Shown piece by piece: positions 50,269 to 58,850 of a stretch of 64,000 nt of DNA. The stretch is taken from the NCBI GenBank assembly GCA_023134715.1, contig JAGLUP010000005.1, positions 27,442 through 91,441 of the forward strand. The letters run 5' to 3'. Below the pieces are notes generated by a model that ran no database searches, was not told where the DNA came from, and saw only the letters and a list, made by a program, of their open reading frames with translations. Both the position numbers and the translations under genes were made by a program. The stretch comes from Candidatus Parcubacteria bacterium. Its GTDB lineage: Bacteria; Patescibacteriota; Minisyncoccia; Minisyncoccales; JAGLUP01. Position 1 is the first letter of the stretch, and each line of letters opens with the position of its first letter.

Positions 50269-51609
50269 ATGAAAAATAAATTTTTATTTTTACTCATTTT
50301 AATTTGGATTCTTATCTCAAGCTCTGGTCCAGTAAGTGGATTAGAAGTTGAATATCCAGAAGTTATTGGAGAAGAGTTGACGACCTCCACCAGCTTACCT
50401 GGCTATGTTAAATATATTTTTAATTTTTCTTTAGGACTCGCGGTTTTAATCGCTTTTTTCTCAACAATTTTAGGCGGATTTTGCTATCTAACATCAGCTG
50501 GAAGCCCTAAAAAACAAAGAGGATGCAAAGACCAAATCCTCGCTGGGATATTAGGATTAATCATTTTATTTTCTTCTTATACAATTTTATTTACTATTAA
50601 TCCTCAGCTGGTAATTTTTAAATTTGCGCCGATACAAATGGCTACCTCAACATCGCCCACTTTTTCTTTTGATGAAAAGAAATTTAACTTTCAAGAATTG
50701 CCATTAGGAACCATAATTGAGAACAAAATTTTAAACAAGAATAATTGCCAAATTATGGATATAAAAAGCTGCGCAAAGATTCTAAACCAAGCTAATTGCA
50801 CTACTACCGGGTCAACAAGTTTTACAAATTGCCAGGGCATTACTTGTGAAAACCCAGGAAGTTGCGAACTCCTAACAGAAATGAATGATTTGGACAATAT
50901 TCTATATGTTGCCTCAAGCGCAAAAGCGTTTTCCGAGTATCTTGAAGAGCTGTCAAAAGAATTAAATGATCTAGCCGTAGAGCTGGAAAATGCTGTTAAC
51001 AATTGCTACTGCTTTAGATCAAAAACTGGACAATGCGGATTTAATGGTTCATGCGGAGGAAAATGCAATCAAGGGTCTTGCGGTTGTGGAAATGATTCCT
51101 GTCCTTTTACAGATAGAGCTAAATTTGACATAACAGACCCAAACAGCTTGGTCAATGAAATAGAGCCTCAAAAAATCGCTCTTGACTGGTACTCTCAAGT
51201 TTTTTACGCCTTTTTTATAAGCAGCGAGAATATTGCTGATGTTGATAATAATTTTCAAAACAATAATGATATCAGCATTGTTGATCCGCTGATTCAGGCT
51301 GAAATACAAGTAAAAATTGCCAAAATGACAGAAATTCAAGAAAAAAACGGAGACTTCCAAAAAATCAAACAAAATTTTGAAAATCAAGTAAAAAAAGCCG
51401 GAACAGCGTCAATAATAATGAAAACCTGTACGCTTCAACCAAACACTTATAATGAATTAGCCGCGTTTAAAGATTTTCTCCAAGAGCAAGAAATAATTGT
51501 AAAAAAACCATTTTGTGATGACCCAAATTTCTCTTTAGGAAACACTTGCGAAAAAAACAAGGTCATTCTCCCATTTGAAGATTCATTTACTTTTTATTGC
51601 CAACAATAA
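50269..51609 (+). CDS. VirB2-like membrane protein with large Cys-containing C-terminal domain
   Basis: 446 residues: signal peptide, then LEVEYPEVIGEELTTS, two membrane helices around YLTSAGSPKKQRGCKDQILA and FSSYTILFTINPQLVIFK. The same N-terminal 120 residues recur in the 440 aa protein at 52985, while the remaining 320 residues are different. The C-terminal region is extracytoplasmic and has many Cys, including an EGF-like GNGSCGGKCNQGSCGCGNDS-type patch. It may display this domain on a VirB2-type scaffold. Confidence 0.7.
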   Translation: MKNKFLFLLILIWILISSSGPVSGLEVEYPEVIGEELTTSTSLPGYVKYIFNFSLGLAVLIAFFSTILGGFCYLTSAGSPKKQRGCKDQILAGILGLIILFSSYTILFTINPQLVIFKFAPIQMATSTSPTFSFDEKKFNFQELPLGTIIENKILNKNNCQIMDIKSCAKILNQANCTTTGSTSFTNCQGITCENPGSCELLTEMNDLDNILYVASSAKAFSEYLEELSKELNDLAVELENAVNNCYCFRSKTGQCGFNGSCGGKCNQGSCGCGNDSCPFTDRAKFDITDPNSLVNEIEPQKIALDWYSQVFYAFFISSENIADVDNNFQNNNDISIVDPLIQAEIQVKIAKMTEIQEKNGDFQKIKQNFENQVKKAGTASIIMKTCTLQPNTYNELAAFKDFLQEQEIIVKKPFCDDPNFSLGNTCEKNKVILPFEDSFTFYCQQ

Positions 51610-51612
51610 ACC

Positions 51613-52998
51613 ATGAAACCAGTTTCTAAAAAACAAATAATTCTTATTTTACTTCTTCTGTTTTTATCTATTCTAATATTTTCAAAAGGAAAAACTATTA
51701 AAGCAGAAGAACAAGAAAGCACGCTGTCCTGCGGAGACCCAATGCCTGCGGGAAAAATAATTGATGACACTGAAAAATTTAGTAAAGCTTTATCAGAATA
51801 TTTAGATGAAATAGAGACAGAAGCAAATAATCAATATAATTCTGCCCAAGCTCAAGCAATGGCAGTGTCATCGCAAGGGCAAGCGGACTTCCTGCCTATT
51901 CTTCCTGATCAATGCTGGAACGGTTTTGAACCAGAAGAATATAGATGCAAAAGCGGCTATTGGGCGCGATATGCTCTATGTTGCGTAAGCGTTATATACA
52001 GAGATGGAATACCTGTTGGATGCAGCTGTTATAGCCTTGCGTGCGTTAGTTGCGGTTGTAAATGCTTTTATCGCAACTATGATTATGATGAACTGCAAAC
52101 AGATTTTGATGAAATGCAAGAAGATTATATGGATAACCTCGATAACGCTATTAGCGACATAAGCAATAAGTGCCAAGACAGCGAATGCACTAGAGAGGAA
52201 AAAATTTATTCCCCCGCTTGTAATACTAATATCTGTCCCAGCCAAGCAGAAGACCCGGATATTCCTGGAAACACTATTAACTGCTCCGGAGCTGCAAGCA
52301 TAGAATTATGCGATAAATGCGAACGAGCCCTATGCCAAAGAGAATCAAGAATTGATTTTTCTTTAACAGTGGCAAGCGGAACCACAACAATAACAACAAT
52401 AATAAAAATATGTCCCCGCATAGAAGACCCAGATAACCCAGGCCAGTTTATTAATTGCGAGCAAGAATTAAATAACAATGATAATGAAATCGCTGATATT
52501 GCGTCAACCGCGTCTGACTTATTGGCAGATTTTATAAATATACACTCCTATAGCAGTCCCTGTCCGCCCCTTATATGGGAAAAAATAGAAATTATAAAAA
52601 ACGGATATAATTCCGTTAAAAATTCTTTTTCTAAAATTCAAGAAAATTATGATTATCTTGAGGATTTAATTAAAGCCACTGATATCTACCCTGATAAAAA
52701 TAAAATTTATCGTCAAGAAATCATTGACAAAATGGGTGTCTCAACTTCTACTCCAGGCATTAGAAGCTCTTTATCTAAATGCGTTATCACTAAAAGCGAG
52801 TATAGCGAACTAATTGAGGAAAAAACACCGGTAGAAGAGCCCATTTCTTGCCATTTGCTAATTAAGTTGATAAAATACGGAACACTTGTTAAAATAGATG
52901 GTGAAAATATCTGTGATGAAAGCATTCTCACGGAACCCTTTTTAACGCCTGATAATATTTATTTAAATTATTATTGTTGTAAATATGAATTCTATTAA
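51613..52998 (+). CDS. Secreted or anchored Cys-rich protein of the VirB-like locus
   Basis: 461 residues with a clear N-terminal hydrophobic segment (IILILLLLFLSILIFSKG) and no other membrane helix. It is rich in Cys (for example CSCYSLACVSCGCKCFYRNY) and has helical stretches between the Cys clusters, and two copies of a CPSQAEDPDIPGNTINC-like motif. It lies 3 nt after the 446 aa gene and overlaps the next by 14 nt, so is translated with them. No family is recognised; an oxidised extracytoplasmic protein is the most that can be said. Confidence 0.65.
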   Translation: MKPVSKKQIILILLLLFLSILIFSKGKTIKAEEQESTLSCGDPMPAGKIIDDTEKFSKALSEYLDEIETEANNQYNSAQAQAMAVSSQGQADFLPILPDQCWNGFEPEEYRCKSGYWARYALCCVSVIYRDGIPVGCSCYSLACVSCGCKCFYRNYDYDELQTDFDEMQEDYMDNLDNAISDISNKCQDSECTREEKIYSPACNTNICPSQAEDPDIPGNTINCSGAASIELCDKCERALCQRESRIDFSLTVASGTTTITTIIKICPRIEDPDNPGQFINCEQELNNNDNEIADIASTASDLLADFINIHSYSSPCPPLIWEKIEIIKNGYNSVKNSFSKIQENYDYLEDLIKATDIYPDKNKIYRQEIIDKMGVSTSTPGIRSSLSKCVITKSEYSELIEEKTPVEEPISCHLLIKLIKYGTLVKIDGENICDESILTEPFLTPDNIYLNYYCCKYEFY

Positions 52999-54307
52999 AA
53001 TGTTAATTCTAAATCGCAAAAAAATATTTATATTCTTCTCTTTGATTATTTTTTTGTCTCTTTGTCTAACCAGTTTTTCTTTTGCTGCCGAAGAGTTGGA
53101 GATTGAATACCCTGAAGTTTTAGGAGAAAATTTATCTGCCAAGCCTATTCTCTCAGAATATATAAAATACATTTTCCACTTAGCATTAATGCTTGGCGGT
53201 CTTATTGCTTTTGGAGCTTTGGTTTCCGGCGGCTTCCGCTATATGTCTTCAGTCGGCTCTCCATCTGCTATGGATGACGCTAAAAACCAAATTACCGCAG
53301 GATTTCTTGGTTTAATTATTTTACTCTCTTCTTATATTGTTTTAAACACGATTAATCCTCAATTAGTGATTTTAAAAATAGGCAAACCCAGTCTTGAGCA
53401 GGGGATAATTCTCAACCCGGGCGCAAATGAAAAACATGTAAGAATCAGCACATCAAACCTCCAGGCTGTTTATGGGTCTTCTTTTGTAGTAACAAATATT
53501 CAATTTTTATCTGCGTCTCCGCCAAACATCTTAGAAGTAACTGTCTGTTCTGAAACCGGCTACAAAGGAATCTGTCAAAAATGCGCTGGCGACGGAGCTT
53601 CGCCAATAGTTAATCCAAAATCAATCTCTCTTCACTGGAAAATACCCGGAATTGAGCTTTTTGCTGATGTTAATCACGCAGGGGACTCTATTTTTTATCA
53701 ACAAAGCGTTAGTTCTTTAGGAAAATTCGACAACAAAGCCAGTTCTATTAAATTTGCGACTTCTACTATTATAAGCTATGGAGCAATCCTCCACAAAGAC
53801 GCTGAATGGAAAGGAAGCTGCGCGATTTATCATGGAATAGATAAAAATGATTTAAGCGATGATGGCCCAATAAATAAAATTAAACAAGATGAGGCCTCTT
53901 CTCTCTATGTCTATTTAAAGCCAGATGCAGATGAAACTGTAGAATGCACGGTCTGGCTCTGCAAAGATGTGTGGTGCTGTCCCAATGAAAAATGCAGTGA
54001 AGGGTTCAACCCAGGGTGCGATTGCGAAGACTTTGATTTAAACGGCAACAACCTTGACCCTGTTTTGACTGGAAATATAGGTGCTCTCAGCGACGAGGTT
54101 AGATCAATATATATTGACAATAAACAAGGAAAATGCTGGGCAGTTTTAACCGAAGACGCTGATTATACAGGAAATGTATGCGAAGTATTTAAACACACAG
54201 ACCCATATCTACATGATAATAGTATGGGTAATTGTGGTGTTCACTTGGATTTTTGGAATCCTAATCCCTGCGCCACTTCTTTAATAATTATACCTGTAAA
54301 ACAATAA
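52985..54307 (+). CDS. VirB2-like membrane protein with beta-gamma-crystallin-like C-terminus
   Basis: 440 residues. Signal peptide, EIEYPEVLGENLSAKPILSE, two membrane helices around YMSSVGSPSAMDDAKNQIT, ending NTINPQLVILK (residue 130). The C-terminal 300 residues contain beta-gamma-crystallin-like Greek-key motifs at about 222-257 (IELFADVNHAGDSIFY, then LGKFDNKASSIKF), 263-310 and 383-436 (CWAVLTEDADYTG). Crystallin motifs often bind calcium. It is the last gene of the run and ends at a bidirectional terminator. Domain calls were made by eye. Confidence 0.65.
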   Translation: MNSIKMLILNRKKIFIFFSLIIFLSLCLTSFSFAAEELEIEYPEVLGENLSAKPILSEYIKYIFHLALMLGGLIAFGALVSGGFRYMSSVGSPSAMDDAKNQITAGFLGLIILLSSYIVLNTINPQLVILKIGKPSLEQGIILNPGANEKHVRISTSNLQAVYGSSFVVTNIQFLSASPPNILEVTVCSETGYKGICQKCAGDGASPIVNPKSISLHWKIPGIELFADVNHAGDSIFYQQSVSSLGKFDNKASSIKFATSTIISYGAILHKDAEWKGSCAIYHGIDKNDLSDDGPINKIKQDEASSLYVYLKPDADETVECTVWLCKDVWCCPNEKCSEGFNPGCDCEDFDLNGNNLDPVLTGNIGALSDEVRSIYIDNKQGKCWAVLTEDADYTGNVCEVFKHTDPYLHDNSMGNCGVHLDFWNPNPCATSLIIIPVKQ

Positions 54308-54335
54308 AATTCTTAAAATAATTAAATAAAAAAAG

Positions 54336-54354
54336 CCCTGTTGTAAAAACAGGG
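54336..54354. terminator. Bidirectional terminator between VirB-like run and 326 aa gene
   Basis: CCCTGTT / AACAGGG around GTAAA, with T-runs on both strands (ATTTTT on the plus strand, CTTTTTTT on the minus). Confidence 0.85.
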
Positions 54355-54367
54355 ATTTTTACTTTAT

Positions 54368-55339
54368 TCATATTCCAGCGCCATGATAATTTTTTATCTT
54401 CCACTTGCCATTCACTTGTTTCGCCATAACTATGCGTACACCCTTTTGGTCTCCTTTTTTGTTTCCAAATAAAACATCAAAGGGCACTTCGTCCCAAGCC
54501 TCTCTACAAAGAATTTCAGTGTTGTCAAAGGGAATACGTTTATTTATTTCAGACAAGCGTCCTTCCACGGTCCATGTCGATGTTCCTATTTTGGCTCTTG
54601 TAAACAAACCTTTTGCCTGTTCCTGCTTTCCCTTCCTGATTAAAGACAAAAATTCTTTTATTACGTTGTCAGGTTCTTGAACGCCGGTTAAACATGGTTT
54701 CGCTAAGCAATCTTTTACCTTTGACTTGCTTGCTTGTTTTATCTCATATACCCTCCATTTACCGTCGCTTTCTCTGTAAAAAACAACATTAAACCCCTGG
54801 CAAAACTCAGCTTTATCGCATGCTCTTACTGTTGCGTATCCTATTCCATAAAATTTTTGGTCAGGACGTTCAAGAACTTTCACTCTCTCTATCGGCTCAA
54901 CCTTGCCCTTGATGTAAGACCTAATGCCCTCGCTTTCCTTTGTTAAATAATCATCTATGTCGCGATTTTCTCTAAGCGCCTCTGCAAAAGCAATCGCTGC
55001 TTTTTTTGCTTCTTTCTTATCTTTTTCAAGCTCTAATTTAGGAGATAAACCAGCTCTTGAAACCGTATCTATCGCCCTTTCTGCCACATCTGTAATTCCT
55101 TGCCTCTTGGCTTCCCAACTATTAACTGTTGTTGTTGTTTTTTGCCTATTGTCGCTGCCGCCAAATCCCATAGCCATGCTCTTATTTCTATTGCTCTTGT
55201 TTACACCGGAAGCAGGAACTCCTGTTGTTACAAACAACAGCCCTCCCATCCCTAACATTCCTACGATAACAACTAATATAAGCGCGGCTATCATTAAATT
55301 CCTTTGTTCGTTTTTATTTACATTCGCTCCATTCGCCAT
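54368..55339 (-). CDS. Membrane-anchored protein with NTF2-like C-terminal regions, unknown
   Basis: About 323 residues from the ATG at 55339, chosen because GAGGTG lies 6 nt upstream; a GTG 9 nt earlier is rejected. One membrane helix (LMIAALILVVIVGMLGMGG) anchors the protein; the rest is extracytoplasmic. Two stretches (about 105-200 and 215-320) end in WRVYEIKQA and GKWKIKNYHG, like DUF4878/NTF2-type domains that bind small ligands. Cys residues are present. It is solitary with its own SD and a shared terminator. Confidence 0.55.
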   Translation of the reverse strand: MANGANVNKNEQRNLMIAALILVVIVGMLGMGGLLFVTTGVPASGVNKSNRNKSMAMGFGGSDNRQKTTTTVNSWEAKRQGITDVAERAIDTVSRAGLSPKLELEKDKKEAKKAAIAFAEALRENRDIDDYLTKESEGIRSYIKGKVEPIERVKVLERPDQKFYGIGYATVRACDKAEFCQGFNVVFYRESDGKWRVYEIKQASKSKVKDCLAKPCLTGVQEPDNVIKEFLSLIRKGKQEQAKGLFTRAKIGTSTWTVEGRLSEINKRIPFDNTEILCREAWDEVPFDVLFGNKKGDQKGVRIVMAKQVNGKWKIKNYHGAGI

Positions 55340-55430
55340 TTCAATCACCTCAATATATTTAGATATTCAGCATATTCAATTTTGAATATACTATTTCAGT
55401 GTCTCATACTAAAAATGGTTTGTCAATAGC

Positions 55431-55895
55431 TTAACAAGGTTTTATTATTACTCTTCTCTCCGGCTCCTCGCCTATGCTGTCAGTAGCAACATCGGAGCGT
55501 CCGGCTAATTCAAGATGAATTATCCTTCTTTCATAAGCCAGCATTGTATCCAATGTTTTTTCTTCCTTTGTTAAAGCCACATCCTCGGCCGCTGACACGG
55601 CCAACTCTTTTAAATACTCAATCTTCTTTTTTTTGTAGTCGCTAATATCAAGATTGATAAAAAAGGGCGCTTGAATTTTCTTCCTTAATATAATTTTTAA
55701 AAGCCGTTGTATCTCTGCTAAAGTTTGTCCTTTTTCTCCGATTAAAATTTGCGGCTCATCTATTTCTAAATCAATATCAACAACCTCTTCAGAGTCAGAA
55801 GAAATTTTTACTCTAATCTCCGCGTCAAAACCTGCTTTTTCAAAAAATTCTTTTGCATTATTTTTAATTTTTTCTAAATCTTTTTCATTAATCAT
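55431..55895 (-). CDS. khpB: KH-R3H RNA-binding protein KhpB/Jag
   Basis: 154 residues from the ATG at 55895; the longer frame overlaps yidC. A KH domain (about 30-105, QILIGEKGQTLAEIQRL) is followed by an R3H domain (ERRIIHLELAGRSDVATDSI). The Jag-N domain is missing. KhpB binds sRNAs and mRNAs and is linked to cell elongation and division. The start overlaps the yidC end by 8 nt in the conserved rnpA-yidC-khpB order. Confidence 0.92.
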   Translation of the reverse strand: MINEKDLEKIKNNAKEFFEKAGFDAEIRVKISSDSEEVVDIDLEIDEPQILIGEKGQTLAEIQRLLKIILRKKIQAPFFINLDISDYKKKKIEYLKELAVSAAEDVALTKEEKTLDTMLAYERRIIHLELAGRSDVATDSIGEEPERRVIIKPC

Positions 55896-56622
55896 GTTGT
55901 GTTTGTTTTTTAAGCGCAATATGCTGCTGCCCGACTGAAAATAGGGCGGTTGTGAGCCAATAAAGAGCAATTGCTGACGGAAGAGACCAGCAGATATAAA
56001 CAGTAAAAATCGGAAAGATATACATCATTTGCTTTTGCATTATTTGAGCAAAATCACTGGACTTTTTTTGAGGCTGTTTAGCTTGAGATGTAAGCATTTT
56101 TGTCTGGAAAAATTGAGCTGCTCCCGCTAATAACGCTAAAAAAAGCGAACCTTTATTAGCAAGGTTTATAGCTCCTAAAAAAATAGGGTTTAAATCAGCG
56201 GGAGAAGAAACAAATGAATACAACATTTCAAACTCATTTGGGTCAAACCCGTTTTCAAAACTTTTAAATACTAAGAAAAGAGCTATTAAAAGCGGCAGCT
56301 GAATTAAAAGAGGCAAAAATCCTGCAATGGGATTAATTTTCTCTTTTTTATAAAGCTCCATTACTTCTTTTGCCATTTTTTCCCGATTCTCTTTGTATTT
56401 TCTTTGAATTTCTTGAATTTTTGGCTGAAGCTCTGACAACGCTTTCTGGGACTTTATAGATTGGAGAGAAGAAGGATAAAGCAATAAACGGATAATTATA
56501 GTCAAAATTATTACTGCTACCCCGAAATCCTGCCCTGGAACATATTGGTAAATTAAAATTAAACCGTTAAATAAGGGCTGATACAATACGATATTAAAGA
56601 TGTTAATAAAAAAATTTATCAT
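55888..56622 (-). CDS. yidC: Membrane protein insertase YidC
   Basis: 244 residues, the short form without a large periplasmic domain. It begins NIFNIVLYQPLFNGLILIYQ and has VIILTIIIRLLLYPSSLQSI with the groove arginine, a cytoplasmic coiled loop (KIQEIQRKYKENREKMAKEV), GFLPLLIQLPLLIALFLVF, and a last helix near IFTVYICWSLPSAIALYW. YidC inserts membrane proteins, alone or with SecYEG. It overlaps rnpA by 4 nt. Confidence 0.95.
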   Translation of the reverse strand: MINFFINIFNIVLYQPLFNGLILIYQYVPGQDFGVAVIILTIIIRLLLYPSSLQSIKSQKALSELQPKIQEIQRKYKENREKMAKEVMELYKKEKINPIAGFLPLLIQLPLLIALFLVFKSFENGFDPNEFEMLYSFVSSPADLNPIFLGAINLANKGSLFLALLAGAAQFFQTKMLTSQAKQPQKKSSDFAQIMQKQMMYIFPIFTVYICWSLPSAIALYWLTTALFSVGQQHIALKKQTQHD

Positions 56623-56963
56623 TTTGTTAAAATTTTTGCTTTTATTAAAACTCTGTTGACATTTTCATTGATTTCTTCAAAACTTTTTTCCTTTATATCT
56701 GTATCTGGCAGCAAAACTACATCATAGCCAACTCTCATCTCTCCTGATTTTGCCTTTATGGACTCTCTAAGTCGTCTTTTTATCTTATTCCTTATTACCG
56801 CTTTTTTAGAAATCTTTTGGCTCACTATAAAGCCAAAACGATTTGTTTCTAAATTATTTTTAATCAATTTTAAAAATAAAAAGTCCTGCTTAAATCCTTT
56901 TCCTTTTTTAAAAATTCTATCAAAATCCTTCTTATTCCTTAAACGATTTTCTTTAGATAGCAT
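56619..56963 (-). CDS. rnpA: Ribonuclease P protein component
   Basis: 114 residues beginning LSKENRLRNKKDFDRIFKKG with the RNR motif VIRNKIKRRLRES. It binds the catalytic RNase P RNA and helps it cut the 5' leader of pre-tRNAs. Located between rpmH and yidC, as in most bacteria near the origin. The RNase P RNA gene is not in the window. Confidence 0.95.
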   Translation of the reverse strand: MLSKENRLRNKKDFDRIFKKGKGFKQDFLFLKLIKNNLETNRFGFIVSQKISKKAVIRNKIKRRLRESIKAKSGEMRVGYDVVLLPDTDIKEKSFEEINENVNRVLIKAKILTK

Positions 56964-56973
56964 ACAATTTATT

Positions 56974-57108
56974 TTACACGCTTAATTTGGTTCTCCCTTT
57001 TGTTCTCCTTGATGCTAAAACTCTCTTGCCGCCTTTGGTTCTTTGTCTAACCAAAAACCCGTGTGTCTTTTTTCTTTTTCTTTTTTTAGGCTGATAAGTA
57101 ATTGACAT
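56974..57108 (-). CDS. rpmH: Large ribosomal subunit protein bL34
   Basis: 44 residues reading [20 protein letters not shown] and then [20 protein letters not shown], ending KLSV. The THGFLVR and [10 protein letters not shown] segments are the bL34 signature. It ends 10 nt upstream of rnpA. It is divergent from dnaA across 150 bp. Confidence 0.97.
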   Translation of the reverse strand: MSITYQPKKRKRKKTHGFLVRQRTKGGKRVLASRRTKGRTKLSV

Positions 57109-57259
57109 ATAATTTAGTATAGTATTAGATTAAAAATTAGTCAAATTTTTTATCTACTGCTTACTGTTTTTTTGTTCCACAATTTGTCCACAGATAATTA
57201 ACAAATAAATAATTTTATATATATTTTGTTTTTACTTGACACTATTGTATAATAAGACA
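57109..57259. other. rpmH-dnaA intergenic region, probable part of oriC
   Basis: AT-rich 151 bp containing a DnaA-box-like TTGTCCACA at 57184-57192 and a second TTCCACA at 57173-57179. Together with the dnaA-dnaN gap it is the classical bacterial origin setting. Confidence 0.55.
57248..57253 (+). promoter_or_regulatory. -10 element (TATAAT) at dnaA
   Basis: A perfect TATAAT ends 6 nt before the dnaA ATG at 57260; the start site would fall at or next to the A of ATG, giving a leaderless mRNA. The -35 (TTGTTT) is weak. Confidence 0.5.
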
Positions 57260-58624
57260 ATGACTAAGGAAGAACTTTGGCAAGCCGTGCTTGCTGATAT
57301 CCAATTTCATATTTCCCGAGCAAACTTTACTACATGGCTTGCAAACACTGAAATAATTTCAAAACAAGACAAATGTATTTTGGTTTCAGTCCCTAATTCT
57401 TTTTCAAAAGAATGGTTGGAAAATAAATACAATAAACTTATTTTAAAAGCTCTTTATAATATAAACAACGACATTAAAGAAGTGAAATATGAAGTTAAGC
57501 CATGTGCGCTAAAAACATTAGACCACTTAGCTTCTACTGATTTGCCCAAGCCAAAATTAGAACAACTGAACTTTCAAGAATTTAAAATTAATAAAAAAAC
57601 AAATCTTAACCCTCGTTATACTTTTGACAATTTTGTAATTGGCTCTTTTAATGAATTAGCTCAAGCAGCGGCTTGGGCTGTTTCTAAAAAACCAGGGCTA
57701 GTCTACAACCCCTTGTTTATTTATGGCAATGTAGGACTTGGCAAAACCCACCTTTTACAAGCAATCGGCAACAAAATTATTGAAAAATCCGCTTCAAAAA
57801 ATGTTCTATATATCCCTGCGGAAAAATTTACCTCTGAAGTGGTATCCTCAATTAGAAATGGGACTATTGAAAGTTTGAAAGCAAAATTTCGGCAAACTGA
57901 TGTTTTGATTCTTGACGATGCTCAATTTTTAGCCGGCAAAGAAAAAACTCAAGAAGAATTTTTTCATACCTTTAACTCTTTATATGAAAAAAACAAACAA
58001 ATAATTCTTTCTTCAGACCGCTCTCCCAAGGCAATCCCCGCATTAGAAGAAAGATTAAGGTCCCGATTTGAGGGGGGAATGATAGCAGATATTAGCGCTC
58101 CGGATTACGAAACAAGATTAGCCATCCTTAAAACAAAAGGCCAAGAGAAAAAAATAGACCTTTCTAATGAAACACTGGAATATATTGCCTCTAATGTCCA
58201 AAAAAATATCCGCGAGATGGAGGGAGCTTTAAATAGTTTAGCGGCTTATCAGAAATTAAACAACGAACAGCTTGACGCAAAAATTGCCCGCAAACTTTTA
58301 AAAAACCTTATTTCTTCGCCGCCTAAGATTGTGAGCCCTAAAATAATAATTCAAATGGTGGCAGAATTTTTTGACTTAAAAGAAAGAGATCTTATCACCC
58401 CATCAAGAAAAAAGGAAATAGTCAGACCCCGCCAAATCGCAATGTATTTATTAAGAAACGAACTAAAAAGCTCTTTTCCTTTTATTGGCAGAAAGTTTAG
58501 CGGTAAAGACCACACAACCGCAATCTACGCTTGCACAAAAATTAAAAAAGAAATAGAAAATAGTGAAAAATTCACAGATGAAATTAATCTAATTAAACAG
58601 CGAATTTATAGCCAATCCTGTTAA
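57260..58624 (+). CDS. dnaA: Chromosomal replication initiator protein DnaA
   Basis: 454 residues from the ATG at 57260, which begins MTKEELWQAVLADIQFHISR, a normal DnaA start; an earlier ATG-like codon 24 nt upstream is rejected. AAA+ domain: FIYGNVGLGKTHLLQAIGN, VLILDDAQFLAGKEKTQEEF. C-terminal DNA-binding domain has FIGRKFSGKDHTTAIYACTK, which reads DnaA boxes. It unwinds oriC and loads the helicase. The spacing to dnaN is 226 bp. Confidence 0.97.
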   Translation: MTKEELWQAVLADIQFHISRANFTTWLANTEIISKQDKCILVSVPNSFSKEWLENKYNKLILKALYNINNDIKEVKYEVKPCALKTLDHLASTDLPKPKLEQLNFQEFKINKKTNLNPRYTFDNFVIGSFNELAQAAAWAVSKKPGLVYNPLFIYGNVGLGKTHLLQAIGNKIIEKSASKNVLYIPAEKFTSEVVSSIRNGTIESLKAKFRQTDVLILDDAQFLAGKEKTQEEFFHTFNSLYEKNKQIILSSDRSPKAIPALEERLRSRFEGGMIADISAPDYETRLAILKTKGQEKKIDLSNETLEYIASNVQKNIREMEGALNSLAAYQKLNNEQLDAKIARKLLKNLISSPPKIVSPKIIIQMVAEFFDLKERDLITPSRKKEIVRPRQIAMYLLRNELKSSFPFIGRKFSGKDHTTAIYACTKIKKEIENSEKFTDEINLIKQRIYSQSC

Positions 58625-58850
58625 TTTCTTTAATTGACCTGTGAAATAAGTGTGGAAAAAACTGTGAAAAAAGAAAGGATAATAATAGAATAAAATTCAA
58701 ACCAAAAATCTTAACACATTATCCACTTCGCACTCCACTACCTTTTCAACAGTTTAAATTATATAGAAATAAACAGGAATTTTAAATAATTAACAGTACT
58801 AATACCAATAATAAGTTTAATTTAATTAATATAATTAATAATATAATATT
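58625..58850. other. dnaA-dnaN intergenic region, probable oriC
   Basis: A 226 bp AT-rich gap with TTATCCACT (58719-58727, 8 of 9 to the DnaA box), TTTTCCACA on the minus strand near 58650 and an AT-only stretch next to dnaN (about 58805-58850), a candidate unwinding element. No gene is seen in it. Confidence 0.6.
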
